This document shows positions 1 through 9,042 of a stretch of DNA of 64,000 bases, piece after piece (the first letter of the stretch is position 1; every line of letters starts with the position of its first letter). The notes under the pieces were generated by a model that saw only the letters and a list, made by a program, of their open reading frames with translations, did not search any database and was not told where the DNA came from. The DNA comes from Flagellimonas oceani (GTDB lineage Bacteria; Bacteroidota; Bacteroidia; Flavobacteriales; Flavobacteriaceae). The position numbers and the translations under genes were made by a program. The stretch lies in the NCBI RefSeq assembly GCF_011068285.1, contig NZ_CP049616.1:2088501-2152500 (forward strand). The letters run 5' to 3'.

Positions 1-192
1 AATGGAACAGGTCGTTGAAATTCATATCCACAAAAGAAGTGATTTTTTCAGACTTCAAACTTCAAATCTCTGATTTCAGACTTAAGATATCAGATGAAAT
101 TCTTCACTTCGTTCAGAATGACATTGATACACAAAACAACCGACTCCTGACTCCTAACTTCTGACTTCAAATTAAATATTTCTCGACTATGC

Positions 193-209
193 CTTCGACT
201 CCGCTCAGG
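193..209 (+). repeat. interspersed short repeat TTCGACTnCGCTCAG, copy 1
   Basis: The word cttcgactccgctcagg at this place matches, in inverted orientation and with one core mismatch, the word at 2408-2424. Both copies are intergenic. The element is short and its role is unknown. Confidence 0.6.
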
Positions 210-246
210 CACCAGCTCGAAATGACATTTTGTTACATTTAACCCT

Positions 247-295
<49 letters not shown>

Positions 296-299
296 AAAA

Positions 300-1100
300 T
301 TAAAACCTATTGTCCCCATCGAGCAAATCGCCAAGGCCACCCAAGATGCTTCCTTCACCTTTGTCTTTTCCTCCACCTCTGGGTGCAGCGGCCCAAACAC
401 GACTGGCCAACCTACTGAACGGCAGGGATTGCACATATACGGTTCCAGGTCCGCGAAGGGTTGCGAAGAAGAGTCCTTCGCCTCCGAATACCGAGTTTCG
501 GATACCGCCTATAAATTCAATGTTATAATCCACGGTTTGGGAAAAACCAACGATACAGCCTGTATCCACTCTTAAGGTCTCGCCTGGTGCCAATGTTTTC
601 TTGGCCATGGTTCCGCCTGCGTGCACAAAGGCCATTCCATCGCCTTCCAATTTTTGCATGATAAAGCCCTCACCACCGAAAAAGCCACGTCCCAAGCGTT
701 TGGAGAACTCGATGCCTACGGAAACGCCTTTTGCGGCACATAGAAACGCATCTTTTTGACAGATGAACTTTCCTCCTTTTTCAGAAAGGTCGATGGGTAC
801 AATTTTACCGGGATAAGGCGAAGCAAAGCTTACCTGCTTTTTTCCTTGACCAATGTTCAAGAAAGCGGTCATAAAAAGGCTCTCGCCCGTGAGCAGTCGC
901 TTTCCAGCCGAGAATAATTTGCCCAAAACCCCTGTATCTTGATTGGAACCGTCGCCAAAGATGGTGTCCATTTTAATCTCGGAGTCCATCATCATGAAAC
1001 TGCCTGCTTCGGCAATAACAGCTTCCTGTGGATCTAGTTCTATCTCCACATATTGCATTTCTTCCCCGTAAATGTGATAATCTATTTCGTGTGCGTTCAT
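300..1100 (-). CDS. TIGR00266 / AIM24 family protein
   Basis: A 266-residue protein of the AIM24 (TIGR00266) family, whose members form double-stranded beta-helix folds; the bacterial role is not established. Recognisable parts are the N-terminal segment with [11 protein letters not shown], the glycine-rich middle ([21 protein letters not shown]) and the closing segment with [19 protein letters not shown], which are typical for the family. There is no signal peptide or membrane segment. The C-terminal tail is rich in glycine and charged residues (GGGKDKGEG), also usual for the family. The length is normal. ATG start at 1100. It appears to be a single-gene unit; the DUF4442 gene upstream on the same strand is about 120 bases away. 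Confidence 0.85.
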   Translation of the reverse strand: MNAHEIDYHIYGEEMQYVEIELDPQEAVIAEAGSFMMMDSEIKMDTIFGDGSNQDTGVLGKLFSAGKRLLTGESLFMTAFLNIGQGKKQVSFASPYPGKIVPIDLSEKGGKFICQKDAFLCAAKGVSVGIEFSKRLGRGFFGGEGFIMQKLEGDGMAFVHAGGTMAKKTLAPGETLRVDTGCIVGFSQTVDYNIEFIGGIRNSVFGGEGLFFATLRGPGTVYVQSLPFSRLASRVWAAAPRGGGKDKGEGSILGGLGDLLDGDNRF

Positions 1101-1217
1101 TTGATATTGATGTTTTTTGATTTCTGATTATATGTTGGGGAATCGGTGATTTTGTTACACTCTTAAAAAGCTATCGATTCAACTTTCCCATAACTTCAGC
1201 CTTTTAACTTTACACCT

Positions 1218-1676
1218 CTAACTTGGCTTCACCTTCACCGTCCACTCAAAATGAAAAGTGGACACTTCCACCCCATCTTGATTCACTCCCGTCGCTTTCA
1301 TCCAACACGTTTGTCCTTCGCCGGTTTCCACGGTTTTTTGGATGGCATCCGCAATCTGCTCACCATCCTCGCAGGTAAAATTGATGCGTCCGGTGGCTTT
1401 TTTGGTAAAGGTGGCTTTGTTGTTGGCCACGAGCATGGATACTTTTTTGCCGCTTTTCTGGATTTCGTTCATCACCAATGCACCCGTACTCAGCTCGGCG
1501 GCCATTCCTTGAACGGCCCAAAACATGGATTTAAACGGATTTTGGTTGATCCATTTATGCTTTACCGTGGTAATTGCTTTCTTCTCGTCAATATTCTTGA
1601 GCCGCACTCCGCACCACCACGCCGAAGGCAGCTTCATAAATGTAAACATATTGATTTTACTGGGTGTCAATGCCAT
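1218..1676 (-). CDS. DUF4442 hotdog-fold protein
   Basis: A 152-residue protein resembling DUF4442, a hotdog-fold family related to acyl-CoA thioesterases (PaaI/YbgC superfamily). The segment around NPFKSMFWAVQGMAAELSTG matches the hotdog helix region, where the family has its putative active site, and the C-terminal half forms the predicted strands. No signal peptide. The substrate is unknown; thioesterase activity is inferred from the fold only. ATG start at 1676. It is on the strand opposite to the next gene (1845, plus), so the 168 bases between them hold divergent promoters; the plus-strand one matches the Bacteroidota consensus. Confidence 0.75.
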   Translation of the reverse strand: MALTPSKINMFTFMKLPSAWWCGVRLKNIDEKKAITTVKHKWINQNPFKSMFWAVQGMAAELSTGALVMNEIQKSGKKVSMLVANNKATFTKKATGRINFTCEDGEQIADAIQKTVETGEGQTCWMKATGVNQDGVEVSTFHFEWTVKVKPS

Positions 1677-1758
1677 AACTTGGGTTTGTTTGCCCTAAAA
1701 ATAGGTAAAAAGATGTTACCAATATTTGTTAATTATATGTTAAATTATAGTACTTTGT

Positions 1759-1791
1759 TTTGCATAGTACTGTCTTTTGGATATATATTTG
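1759..1791 (+). promoter_or_regulatory. predicted sigma-A type promoter for the DUF4870 gene
   Basis: TTTG at 1759-1762 and TATATTTG at 1784-1791 match the Bacteroidota -33/-7 consensus (TTTG, then TAnnTTTG) with a 21-base spacer. The start codon at 1845 lies about 50 bases downstream of the -7 box. Confidence 0.5.
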
Positions 1792-1844
1792 CATCGTAAG
1801 CTAATAGGTTAACCCCTTTACAATCAAAAAACAGCAATCAGAAA

Positions 1845-2327
1845 ATGGCAACTACAATCACCAAACACGAACGAAATTTATCCGCGATCATCCACGCGTC
1901 AATGTTCTCGAAGTACTTTATCCCTTTTGGGAATTTTATACTTCCACTGATTCTATGGACCGCCAACAAAAAAGAGCATGCGTTTGTCGATTACAACGGT
2001 AAACAGGCTCTTAATTTTCAAATTAGTATGTTGCTTTACTCCATCGTGGCAGGTTTGGTCACTATTCCGTTTTTTATCGGTTTTTGGCCAGACTTGTTCG
2101 ATTGGAACTTTTTCGGGTTCCATGGGTTGAGCGACCTGAACAACCTGAATATCCATATCGACAGCGACGATTTTAGGTTTGGAAGATTGATTTGGCCCGT
2201 GGGCATTTCAGGATTTCTGCAACTGGCGCTGGCCGTTGTGAACATTGTTTTTACCATTTTGGCCACCATCAGAACCAACGAGGGAGAATATTTTAAATAT
2301 CCATTCACCATAAAATTCATCAAGTAA
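1845..2327 (+). CDS. DUF4870 domain-containing membrane protein
   Basis: A 160-residue membrane protein. Three to four hydrophobic segments are visible: about residues 25-40 (FGNFILPLILWTANK), 60-80 (LLYSIVAGLVTIPFFIGF) and 120-145 (FLQLALAVVNIVFTILATI). The motif ANKKEHAFVDYNGKQALNFQ is the hallmark of DUF4870, a family of small membrane proteins without known function. It is preceded by a consensus promoter. The PadR-PspC-GIN set follows on the same strand after a 278-base repeat-containing gap, and DUF4870 genes often accompany PspC-type genes, so a shared envelope-stress role is possible but not shown. Confidence 0.85.
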   Translation: MATTITKHERNLSAIIHASMFSKYFIPFGNFILPLILWTANKKEHAFVDYNGKQALNFQISMLLYSIVAGLVTIPFFIGFWPDLFDWNFFGFHGLSDLNNLNIHIDSDDFRFGRLIWPVGISGFLQLALAVVNIVFTILATIRTNEGEYFKYPFTIKFIK

Positions 2328-2407
2328 TATAAGGAGCTTAATCACCTCCGACATCATAATCAATCAAAGTAAAACGGAGTTTAATCACTAGCCCTGAGCG
2401 AGTTTAT

Positions 2408-2424
2408 GCTGAGCGTAGTCGAAG
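2408..2424 (-). repeat. interspersed short repeat TTCGACTnCGCTCAG, copy 2
   Basis: The word gctgagcgtagtcgaag is the reverse complement of the repeat at 193-209 with one core difference. It lies in the 278-base gap between the DUF4870 and PadR genes. Confidence 0.6.
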
Positions 2425-2477
2425 CAAAGGGTCAATCAAAAAACGAAAGAAATCATCAAATCATCAATCAAAGAACC

Positions 2478-2519
2478 GTTTCCACTCCCCTGCCCAATTC
2501 AGGGGAATGGGGTGGAAAC
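2478..2519. repeat. interrupted palindrome, candidate intergenic repeat
   Basis: The outer arms gtttccac (2478-2485) and gtggaaac (2512-2519) enclose a second pair, cccctg and caggggg-like, so the 42 bases can fold as a stem with an internal loop. It sits about 90 bases before the PadR start codon. No run of T follows, so a terminator role is not favoured. Confidence 0.6.
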
Positions 2520-2605
2520 GTAACCAAACAACCTTTGGAAGAACAAAAACGAACTGTTAATCAGATGCCGAACCCAGTTCAGCATAAATTTAGACCCATG
2601 AAATT

Positions 2606-2935
2606 ATGAATATAGAAAACACAAAAGCACAAATGCGCAAGGGGGTTCTGGAGTACTGCATTTTGTCCATTTTAAAAGATGACGACAAATATGCCTCAGA
2701 GATTCTGGACGCCCTTAAAGACGCAAAGATGTTAGTAGTGGAAGGTACCATATACCCTTTGCTGACAAGGCTAAAGAACGCGGGATTGCTCAATTACCGT
2801 TGGGAAGAATCCACATCGGGACCTCCCCGAAAATACTATGCACTCACCGAGACTGGCCAGTTGTTCCTGAACGAACTCAATGGCACTTGGGACGAACTAA
2901 GAAATGCAGTAAACCTGGTAACCAACACAAAATAA
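2606..2935 (+). CDS. PadR family transcriptional regulator
   Basis: A 109-residue winged-helix protein of the PadR family. The sequence runs from the N-terminal helix (RKGVLEYCILSILKDDDKYA) through the recognition helix (VVEGTIYPLLTRLKNAGLL) to the wing with PPRKYYALTETG, all family signatures. It lacks the long C-terminal dimerisation domain, so it belongs to the short PadR-s2 type. It is 9 bases upstream of the PspC gene and surely co-transcribed with it; PadR-s2 regulators next to PspC and DUF2807 genes usually control their own operon, which is inferred here. ATG start at 2606. Confidence 0.92.
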   Translation: MNIENTKAQMRKGVLEYCILSILKDDDKYASEILDALKDAKMLVVEGTIYPLLTRLKNAGLLNYRWEESTSGPPRKYYALTETGQLFLNELNGTWDELRNAVNLVTNTK

Positions 2936-2944
2936 AATCAAAAA

Positions 2945-4687
2945 ATGAACAAGACAGTAAATATAAATCTAGCAAATACGCTCTTCCACATAGACGACGA
3001 TGCGTATAACAAGCTGAGACGGTACCTGGAGTCCATAAAACGCTCCTTCGCCGGTACCAAGGGAAGCGATGAGATCATTGCCGATATCGAGGCGAGGATA
3101 GCCGAGCTCTTTCTCGAAAAAATGGAGAACGAACGCCAAGTGATCACCCACAAAGAGGTGGATCAGGTAATCGATGTTATGGGACAGCCCGAAGATTACA
3201 TGGTGGACGAGGATATTTTTGAGGACGAACCCAGAAAGAGCTATGCCGAACCTACTGCGAGAAGGGCAAAAAAACTCTACAGGGACATCGACCACAAATA
3301 TATTGGGGGTGTTTGCGCCGGTCTGGAACATTATTTGGGCATCGATTCCCTTTGGGTAAGGCTCATATTTATCCTTTTGGCCGTATTTACCAGTGGTTTT
3401 GGACTTATCGCCTATATCCTGCTTTGGATATTAGTTCCCGAGGCCGCCACAACCTCCCAAAAATTGGATATGCGGGGGGAGCCCGTCAACATCAGCAATA
3501 TAGAACGCAAAGTTAAAGAGGGGTTTGATGATGTTGCAGACAAAGTAAAAAATGTTGACTACGAAAAAGTGGGCAATAAGGTCAAAAGCGGCTCCAAGAC
3601 CTTTTTTGATACCATCGGGGACATTATCCTGTTCCTGTTCAAGATATTCGGTAAGTTTATAGGCATTATTCTGGTGCTGGTTGGCGCAGCAAACCTAATT
3701 GCGCTGTTCATTGCCATAGTGACGCTGGGCGCATTCGATGCCTCGAATTTTCCGATCATTGATCTTTACAATACCATTATCGAGGCTGGGATTATTCCTG
3801 TTTGGGCCACCTTATTGTTTGGCTTTTTCGCTTTGGGAATCCCTTTCTTCTTTGTAATGTATTTGGGATTGAAGATTTTGGTGACCAACCTCAAATCCAT
3901 CGGAAACATTGCCAAATTTGCACTGTTGGGCCTATGGTTGATATCCGTTGGGGCGCTTATTGCCCTTGGGGTGAAGCAAGCCGCTGAATTCTCTCACACG
4001 GGCAGTGTAAACGACAATACGGAACTGGCATTGGAAATTCCTTCCGACACATTGGTCATCACCATGAAGGACGGAGACATGGATTACGATCGGGGCGATA
4101 TTCATTTTGGACGGATGACCTTTGGCTATGACGAAAACGACAACCGCATTTTGATGTCCGATGAAGTGGATATCAAAATCAGAAAGTCGGATACGGATTC
4201 CATCAGCATCAATATTAGAAAAGATGCAGATGGAAGCTCCACACCATCAGCTCGTGACCGTGCTAGAAATATTGAGTATGCTTACACGGTTGATGGGAAT
4301 GAAATTGTATTGGACAAATATTTGACGACCGATGTATCCAACAAAGCCAGAAACCAAGAGGTGACCATAACTCTTTATGTTCCAGAATCCATGACGGTAT
4401 ATTTTGATGATTCCACCAGCCGCTACATTGGCCGGGGCATCGATAACGACCAAGGGTTTTACAGAAGTGGCATGGCAGGTCAACACTGGCTAATGAGCGA
4501 TGACGGAGAATTGCAATGCTTGGATTGCCCCGAAGACGATGATGACGAGGAATCCGATGGCAATGGCAAGATCATCATCAATGAAGATGGTATCGATATC
4601 AACATCAAAGACAGTCAAGATTCCTTTGAAATGAAAATCAATGAGGATGGTGTAAAAGTTAAAGCCAAGGAAAAAAGTAACAATTGA
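2945..4687 (+). CDS. PspC domain-containing membrane protein
   Basis: A 580-residue protein. Residues 1-95 are a charged helical region (with SDEIIADIEARIAELF) typical of Bacteroidota PspC fusions. Residues about 109-167 form the PspC domain, ending in the hydrophobic pair LIFILLAVF and LIAYILLWILVPEA. Three further membrane segments lie near residues 235-345. The C-terminal 230 residues are hydrophilic and resemble DUF2807-type beta-structure, ending in a strongly acidic stretch (CPEDDDDEESDGNG) and a repeat-like NEDGIDINIKD / NEDGVKVKAKE tail. PspC senses or relieves envelope stress in enterobacteria; whether it does so here is unknown. It follows the PadR gene by 9 bases and precedes a GIN-domain lipoprotein. 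Confidence 0.9.
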   Translation: MNKTVNINLANTLFHIDDDAYNKLRRYLESIKRSFAGTKGSDEIIADIEARIAELFLEKMENERQVITHKEVDQVIDVMGQPEDYMVDEDIFEDEPRKSYAEPTARRAKKLYRDIDHKYIGGVCAGLEHYLGIDSLWVRLIFILLAVFTSGFGLIAYILLWILVPEAATTSQKLDMRGEPVNISNIERKVKEGFDDVADKVKNVDYEKVGNKVKSGSKTFFDTIGDIILFLFKIFGKFIGIILVLVGAANLIALFIAIVTLGAFDASNFPIIDLYNTIIEAGIIPVWATLLFGFFALGIPFFFVMYLGLKILVTNLKSIGNIAKFALLGLWLISVGALIALGVKQAAEFSHTGSVNDNTELALEIPSDTLVITMKDGDMDYDRGDIHFGRMTFGYDENDNRILMSDEVDIKIRKSDTDSISINIRKDADGSSTPSARDRARNIEYAYTVDGNEIVLDKYLTTDVSNKARNQEVTITLYVPESMTVYFDDSTSRYIGRGIDNDQGFYRSGMAGQHWLMSDDGELQCLDCPEDDDDEESDGNGKIIINEDGIDINIKDSQDSFEMKINEDGVKVKAKEKSNN

Positions 4688-4813
4688 GTCGCTTAAATCG
4701 TCAATTCAGTAGATCATTATTTAAAACGCACATTTAAAAACAGACATTTGAACTGAATTTATTTCAGAGGACAACTAATCATTTTAAAATCAATCAATAG
4801 TAAAACAACAATC

Positions 4814-5536
4814 ATGACAACACTAGCAAGATTAGCAATCGCCGCACTCCTATCCCTCTTTGCATCCTCATGCATGATGGATATGAACTTCGGCAACGGA
4901 AAAACCGGTAATGGCGAAATCGTCGAGGAAAGCCGCGATGTAAAAGAAACTTTTGACATTGTATCAGCTTCCGAAGGAATCGACGTATTTGTAACACAAG
5001 GGTCCGAATTCAACATTACCGTAGAGGCCGACGAGAACATCATTGACCTGATCGGAACTGATGTTAAAGATGGCAGACTTAAGATCCATGCCATCGAAAA
5101 TATCGGTCGTGCCACCAAAAACGTCTATGTTACCCTTCCGGAGATCACCGCTTTGGAAAGTTCCAGTGGCGCCGACCTTATTGCACAAAACGTGGTAAAG
5201 GCCAACAACATTGAGCTGGATGCCAGCAGTGGCTCCGACCTGCATGTTGAGGTGGTGGCCGGCGAAGTATCTGCCGATGCCAGTAGCGGGGCCGATATTA
5301 AAGTATCCGGTCAGGCAGATGCACTTTTTGCAGACGCCAGCAGCGGTTCGGACATTAAGGCCCAGGACCTGATCGTGAAAAGATGCAATGCCGATGCGAG
5401 CAGCGGGGCCGATATCTCCGTGAATGTTTCGGAGTCTTTGGTAGCCGATGCCAGCAGCGGAGCGGATATCAAATACACTGGCGATGCCAGCGTGGAGACC
5501 AAAAAATCCGTTTCAGGAAGCGTGCGCAAATATTAA
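4814..5536 (+). CDS. GIN (DUF2807) domain lipoprotein
   Basis: A 240-residue putative lipoprotein: hydrophobic N-terminus with a lipobox ending at Cys20 (LFASSC). The rest is the head-GIN/DUF2807 domain, a beta-helix-like adhesin fold. From about residue 115 the chain repeats a motif of the form (A/L)DASSG(A/S)D at least six times, with about 16-20 residues per turn, so each turn carries the same Ser-Ser-Gly corner. DUF2807 proteins are usually next to PadR and PspC genes, as here; the gap to the PspC gene is 126 bases. Function unknown, probably periplasmic or surface. A strong terminator follows. Confidence 0.9.
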   Translation: MTTLARLAIAALLSLFASSCMMDMNFGNGKTGNGEIVEESRDVKETFDIVSASEGIDVFVTQGSEFNITVEADENIIDLIGTDVKDGRLKIHAIENIGRATKNVYVTLPEITALESSSGADLIAQNVVKANNIELDASSGSDLHVEVVAGEVSADASSGADIKVSGQADALFADASSGSDIKAQDLIVKRCNADASSGADISVNVSESLVADASSGADIKYTGDASVETKKSVSGSVRKY

Positions 5537-5561
5537 TCCAATTCCCTTTAAATATGCAAAG

Positions 5562-5588
5562 GCCCGCTGAATATTCAGTGGGCTTTTG
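5562..5588 (+). terminator. rho-independent terminator after the GIN lipoprotein
   Basis: gcccgctga (5562-5570) pairs with tcagtgggc (5575-5583) and is followed by ttttg. It closes the PadR-PspC-GIN unit. Confidence 0.85.
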
Positions 5589-5644
5589 TTTATAATATGT
5601 TTGTATGAAGCCCTATATTAGCAAGACGCAATTATAGAAAACCC

Positions 5645-6655
5645 ATGCAGATAACTTTAAAAAAATACATACTTCAATTAGCCCACACCTTTACTATATC
5701 TCGAGAATCCCGGGACGAACAGGACACCCTGATCGTTTGCATGTCCTTGGATGGAAAAACGGGTTACGGTGAGGCTACATCAAACCCTTATTACAAAATC
5801 ACCATCGAAGGGATGATGGCCGAAATAGACGCGGTAAGGGAACAAATTGAAGGTTATGATTTTGACACGCCCGAGAACTTTTATGAATTTTTAGAGTCAC
5901 TGGACCTGCATAAATTTACCCTTTGCGCTTTGGATTTGGCCGCAAACGACCTGTACGGAAAGTTGAAAGGGCAACCACTTTACGAAATTTGGGGCACTAC
6001 TGCGGAAAAGTATCCGATGACCAACTATACCATTGGAATAGATACCATCGAAAAAATGGTGGCGAAGCTCCAGGAAAAACCTTGGCCGCTGTACAAGATA
6101 AAACTTGGAACACCGGACGATGTTGCCATAGTACGCGAACTACGAAAACACACCGATAGTATTTTTAGAATAGATGCCAATACGGCATGGACCGCGGAGC
6201 AAACCATCAAAAATGCACCGTTATTGAAGGAATTGGGGGTTGAATTTTTGGAGCAGCCGTTAAAGGCGGATGACTGGGATGGTATGGCTTTGGTAAAGGA
6301 AAAATCCGTGCTACCCGTTATCGCCGACGAAAGTTGCATCGTTGAAAGCGATGTAGAGGAATGCGGAGGTTATTTTCACGGCATCAACATTAAATTGACC
6401 AAGTGCGGAGGGTTGACGCCCGCTCGACGGATGATCAAAAAAGGAAGGGAACTGGGACTACAGCTTATGGTGGGATGCATGACGGAATCTACCGTAGGCA
6501 TCTCTGCCATTGCCCAATTATTGCCACAACTGGATTATGTGGATATGGATGGCGCCATGCTCCTAAAAGGTGATATTGCCAAAGGCGTTGAAATTTTAGA
6601 GGGCGGAAAAGTAGTGTTCCCCAAGTTGCCCGGCAGCGGAATAGAATTGCTCTAA
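5645..6655 (+). CDS. dipeptide epimerase, L-Ala-D/L-Glu epimerase type (enolase superfamily)
   Basis: A 336-residue muconate-lactonizing subgroup enzyme of the enolase superfamily. The expected active-site set is present: the KxK motif with Lys151 and Lys153 (KIKLG), metal ligands Asp178 (RIDAN), Glu203 (LEQPL) and Asp228 (IADES), and Lys250 (NIKLTKCGG) on the opposite side. This is the residue set of dipeptide epimerases that convert L-Ala-D-Glu from murein into L-Ala-L-Glu; substrate specificity cannot be fixed from sequence. It overlaps the start of the PLP enzyme by one base and an NlpC/P60 lipoprotein follows, which supports a role in murein peptide recycling. A TATGTTTG -7 box lies at 5596-5603. 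Confidence 0.88.
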   Translation: MQITLKKYILQLAHTFTISRESRDEQDTLIVCMSLDGKTGYGEATSNPYYKITIEGMMAEIDAVREQIEGYDFDTPENFYEFLESLDLHKFTLCALDLAANDLYGKLKGQPLYEIWGTTAEKYPMTNYTIGIDTIEKMVAKLQEKPWPLYKIKLGTPDDVAIVRELRKHTDSIFRIDANTAWTAEQTIKNAPLLKELGVEFLEQPLKADDWDGMALVKEKSVLPVIADESCIVESDVEECGGYFHGINIKLTKCGGLTPARRMIKKGRELGLQLMVGCMTESTVGISAIAQLLPQLDYVDMDGAMLLKGDIAKGVEILEGGKVVFPKLPGSGIELL

Positions 6656-7698
6656 TGGCCTATCCCATCCAAAGCATACCCGATAGAGAGATCCTGATTG
6701 GTGGGAAACCGTATTTATATTTTGGGGGCACCTCTTATTTGGGTTTACAGAACTACGCCCCGTTCAAAGAACTGTACTTAAAAAACGTTTCCACGTACGG
6801 GATGCAATATGGCGCCTCCAGAAAATCCAATTTGCAATTATCCATATACGAAGAAGCTGAACTTTATCTGGCAAACTGGGTGGGCTGCGAAGGTTGCGCA
6901 ACCATGTCCAGTGGCTATTTGGCCGCTCAATTAGTGGTTCATACACTGCTGGACAGAGGTCATCCTGTATTTGCGGCACCCAATGCACATACTGCGCTGT
7001 TGATCAACGGTGTAAAGCAGTCCAAAGACTTTGTACAACTTTCGAACAAAATATCCAAGACTGTTCACGGGACAAAATTGCCCGTACTTCTTTTTGACAC
7101 CATTGACTTTTCTGGCAATCAGTTCCTAAATTTTGATGGACTACGTCAACTTCCCTTGGACAAGATGATCTTGGTGGGTGACGATTCGCACGGCATCGGA
7201 ATCGTGGGCGACAACGGAAATGGTTGCTATCGTATGCTCAAAGCTCTTCAACCTGCCAAACTTATGGTTTGCTGCTCGCTCGGTAAGGCACTGGGCACAC
7301 AAGCGGGAGCTGTTTTTGGGGATGCGTCCGACACCAAAATGCTGCAATCCACCCCCTTTTATGGCGGGGCCAGTCCAGCTTCCCCTGCATTTATGGCCAC
7401 GTTAATGGGTGCCAAGGAAGTGTATTCAAAACGCTTGATGGAACTAAAAGGCAACTATCAAAATTTTAGATCACAACTAAAAAACCCAGCTTTTTTCAAC
7501 CATATGGATGGACATCCTACATTTGAATTTCAGGATACCAGCGTCGCAACCGCCCTGAACAAGAGTGGGTTTATTTTTACCAACTTCAATTATCCGGATG
7601 AAAATGGGCCTTTGGTCAGTCGTATTGTGCTCAGTGCCTATCACACCAAACAAGACATTGAAAATCTAGCACATTGCATCAATACAATTACAGGTTGA
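6655..7698 (+). CDS. alpha-oxoamine-synthase-like PLP enzyme (BioF/Kbl fold)
   Basis: A 347-residue fold-type I PLP enzyme of the aminotransferase class I/II superfamily. It has the SYLGL motif (residues 27-31), DDSHGIG (176-182, the aspartate/histidine motif of 8-amino-7-oxononanoate and 2-amino-3-ketobutyrate synthases) and the PLP lysine Lys211 in CSLGKALG. It is shorter than BioF (about 390) and lacks an obvious acyl-CoA site, so the substrate is open. The ATG overlaps the epimerase stop (TAATG), so the two are translationally coupled. The context suggests processing of an amino acid or peptide released from murein, but this is inference. Some databases would call it BioF; no other biotin gene is nearby, which argues against that name. 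Confidence 0.8.
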   Translation: MAYPIQSIPDREILIGGKPYLYFGGTSYLGLQNYAPFKELYLKNVSTYGMQYGASRKSNLQLSIYEEAELYLANWVGCEGCATMSSGYLAAQLVVHTLLDRGHPVFAAPNAHTALLINGVKQSKDFVQLSNKISKTVHGTKLPVLLFDTIDFSGNQFLNFDGLRQLPLDKMILVGDDSHGIGIVGDNGNGCYRMLKALQPAKLMVCCSLGKALGTQAGAVFGDASDTKMLQSTPFYGGASPASPAFMATLMGAKEVYSKRLMELKGNYQNFRSQLKNPAFFNHMDGHPTFEFQDTSVATALNKSGFIFTNFNYPDENGPLVSRIVLSAYHTKQDIENLAHCINTITG

Positions 7699-7755
7699 CC
7701 AACATGTCTCTTTAATTGGTTATTTTGCAAGTATTGAATCAAAAATTAAAAAAAT

Positions 7756-8958
7756 ATGAAGTTCCCATCTTTCCATACTACCAAATTTTATCTCTTTTTG
7801 TTGGTTGCCCTTGTTTTTTCAGCCTGTAAAACAGAGCAAAGTACGGAACCTAATAAGGTGGATGAAATTATTTCTTCCGTTAGGGAAACCTACGCCCCGG
7901 ATAAGCGGGTGGCACTTTTTGACATTCAATCTGAAAAAAATTCCACGGGTTACATCCTAAAGGGCAAGACCAACCTTCCAGAAGCGTTGAATACTTTTAA
8001 AAAGGAATTGGATTCCCAAAAAATAAAGTACACGGACAGTATTGAGATATTACCTTCAGATGAGTTAGAGGGAATGGTTTACGGGGTAATCAACAATTCC
8101 GTTGCCAACCTACGATCTAAACCCTCACATGCTGCCGAAATGGTCACACAGGGTACTTTGGGAATGCCTCTCAACATCTATCAAAAAGAAAGGAGCTGGT
8201 ACCACATTCAAACCCCGGACGACTATCTGGGGTGGGTAGATGCTGGTGGTATTGAATTAATGACCAAGGAGGAATTTGATGCATGGCAAGCTACTGCTAA
8301 GGTAATCTACACCAATACTTACGGAAAGTCATACGCAACAGCCGACACTAGTTCCGAAGCTGTTTCGGATGTAGTGGCCGGTAATATTTTTAGGTTGATC
8401 GCCGAAGATGGCAATTTTTATCAGGTACAATATCCTGATGGACGGGAGGCATATTTACAAAAGGAAGAAGCCAATACTTTTGATGAATGGAAATCCACAT
8501 TGGCCCTTACCAAAGAAAGTTTGGTCGAGACCTCCAAGACCATGCTCGGTGTTCCCTATTTATGGGGAGGTACTTCCACCAAAGGCGTAGACTGTAGTGG
8601 TTTTACCAAAACTGTTTACTTGATGAACGGAATGATCATTCCTCGCGATGCTTCACAACAAATCCATGAAGGCTTTTTTGTGGATGATTCCAAGGATTTT
8701 GATAAATTGATTGCCGGGGACCTTTTGTTCTTTGGACGCAAAGCCACTGATTCCACATCGGAACGCGTGATTCATGTGGGAATGTGGATAGGAAACAATG
8801 AATTTATCCATTCGGCGGGCAATGTTCACATTAGTAGTATGGACAAAAATTCCGAAAATTTTGATGCATACAATTACGACCGCTACCTACGTACCAAACG
8901 TATTCTGAACGAAACGGGGGAAGGACTCTTGTACCTGACCAAGGAGAATATTTTTTGA
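7756..8958 (+). CDS. NlpC/P60 (C40) peptidase lipoprotein with SH3 domains
   Basis: A 400-residue lipoprotein (lipobox FSAC, Cys24). Two SH3b-like segments occupy about residues 108-165 (MVYGVINNSVANLRSKP...GWVD) and 185-235, which usually bind murein. The C-terminal NlpC/P60 domain carries the catalytic Cys280 (GVDCSGFT), His340 (IHVGMW) and His352 (FIHSAG). Proteins of this design are gamma-D-glutamyl-L-diamino acid endopeptidases that cut murein stem peptides. It is 57 bases after the PLP enzyme and on the same strand as the L-Ala-D/L-Glu epimerase, whose substrate (L-Ala-D-Glu) is what such a peptidase releases. A strong terminator follows. Confidence 0.92.
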   Translation: MKFPSFHTTKFYLFLLVALVFSACKTEQSTEPNKVDEIISSVRETYAPDKRVALFDIQSEKNSTGYILKGKTNLPEALNTFKKELDSQKIKYTDSIEILPSDELEGMVYGVINNSVANLRSKPSHAAEMVTQGTLGMPLNIYQKERSWYHIQTPDDYLGWVDAGGIELMTKEEFDAWQATAKVIYTNTYGKSYATADTSSEAVSDVVAGNIFRLIAEDGNFYQVQYPDGREAYLQKEEANTFDEWKSTLALTKESLVETSKTMLGVPYLWGGTSTKGVDCSGFTKTVYLMNGMIIPRDASQQIHEGFFVDDSKDFDKLIAGDLLFFGRKATDSTSERVIHVGMWIGNNEFIHSAGNVHISSMDKNSENFDAYNYDRYLRTKRILNETGEGLLYLTKENIF

Positions 8959-8988
8959 AATTCAAAAAACTTTGGCACAATAAAAGTA

Positions 8989-9016
8989 AAAAGGCCACCC
9001 GATCGGATGGCCTTTT
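8989..9016. terminator. bidirectional terminator between convergent genes
   Basis: aaaaggcca (8989-8997) and tggcctttt (9008-9016) flank a ccgatcgg core; A and T runs on both sides let it work for the NlpC/P60 gene and for the SusD gene coming from the other side. Confidence 0.85.
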
Positions 9017-9042
9017 CTTATGAATTAAGGTTGTTTTTTTGA

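Noticed and set aside
1251..1799. 182-codon open frame on the plus strand
   Set aside because: It is antisense to the DUF4442 gene, which has clear family motifs, and shows none of its own.
2406..2609. Open frame in the gap before the PadR gene
   Set aside because: It runs through repeats and a palindrome, has no family resemblance, and its end overlaps the PadR start.
6655..7698. Biotin gene bioF
   Set aside because: It is shorter than BioF, no biotin gene is near, and it is coupled to a murein-type epimerase.
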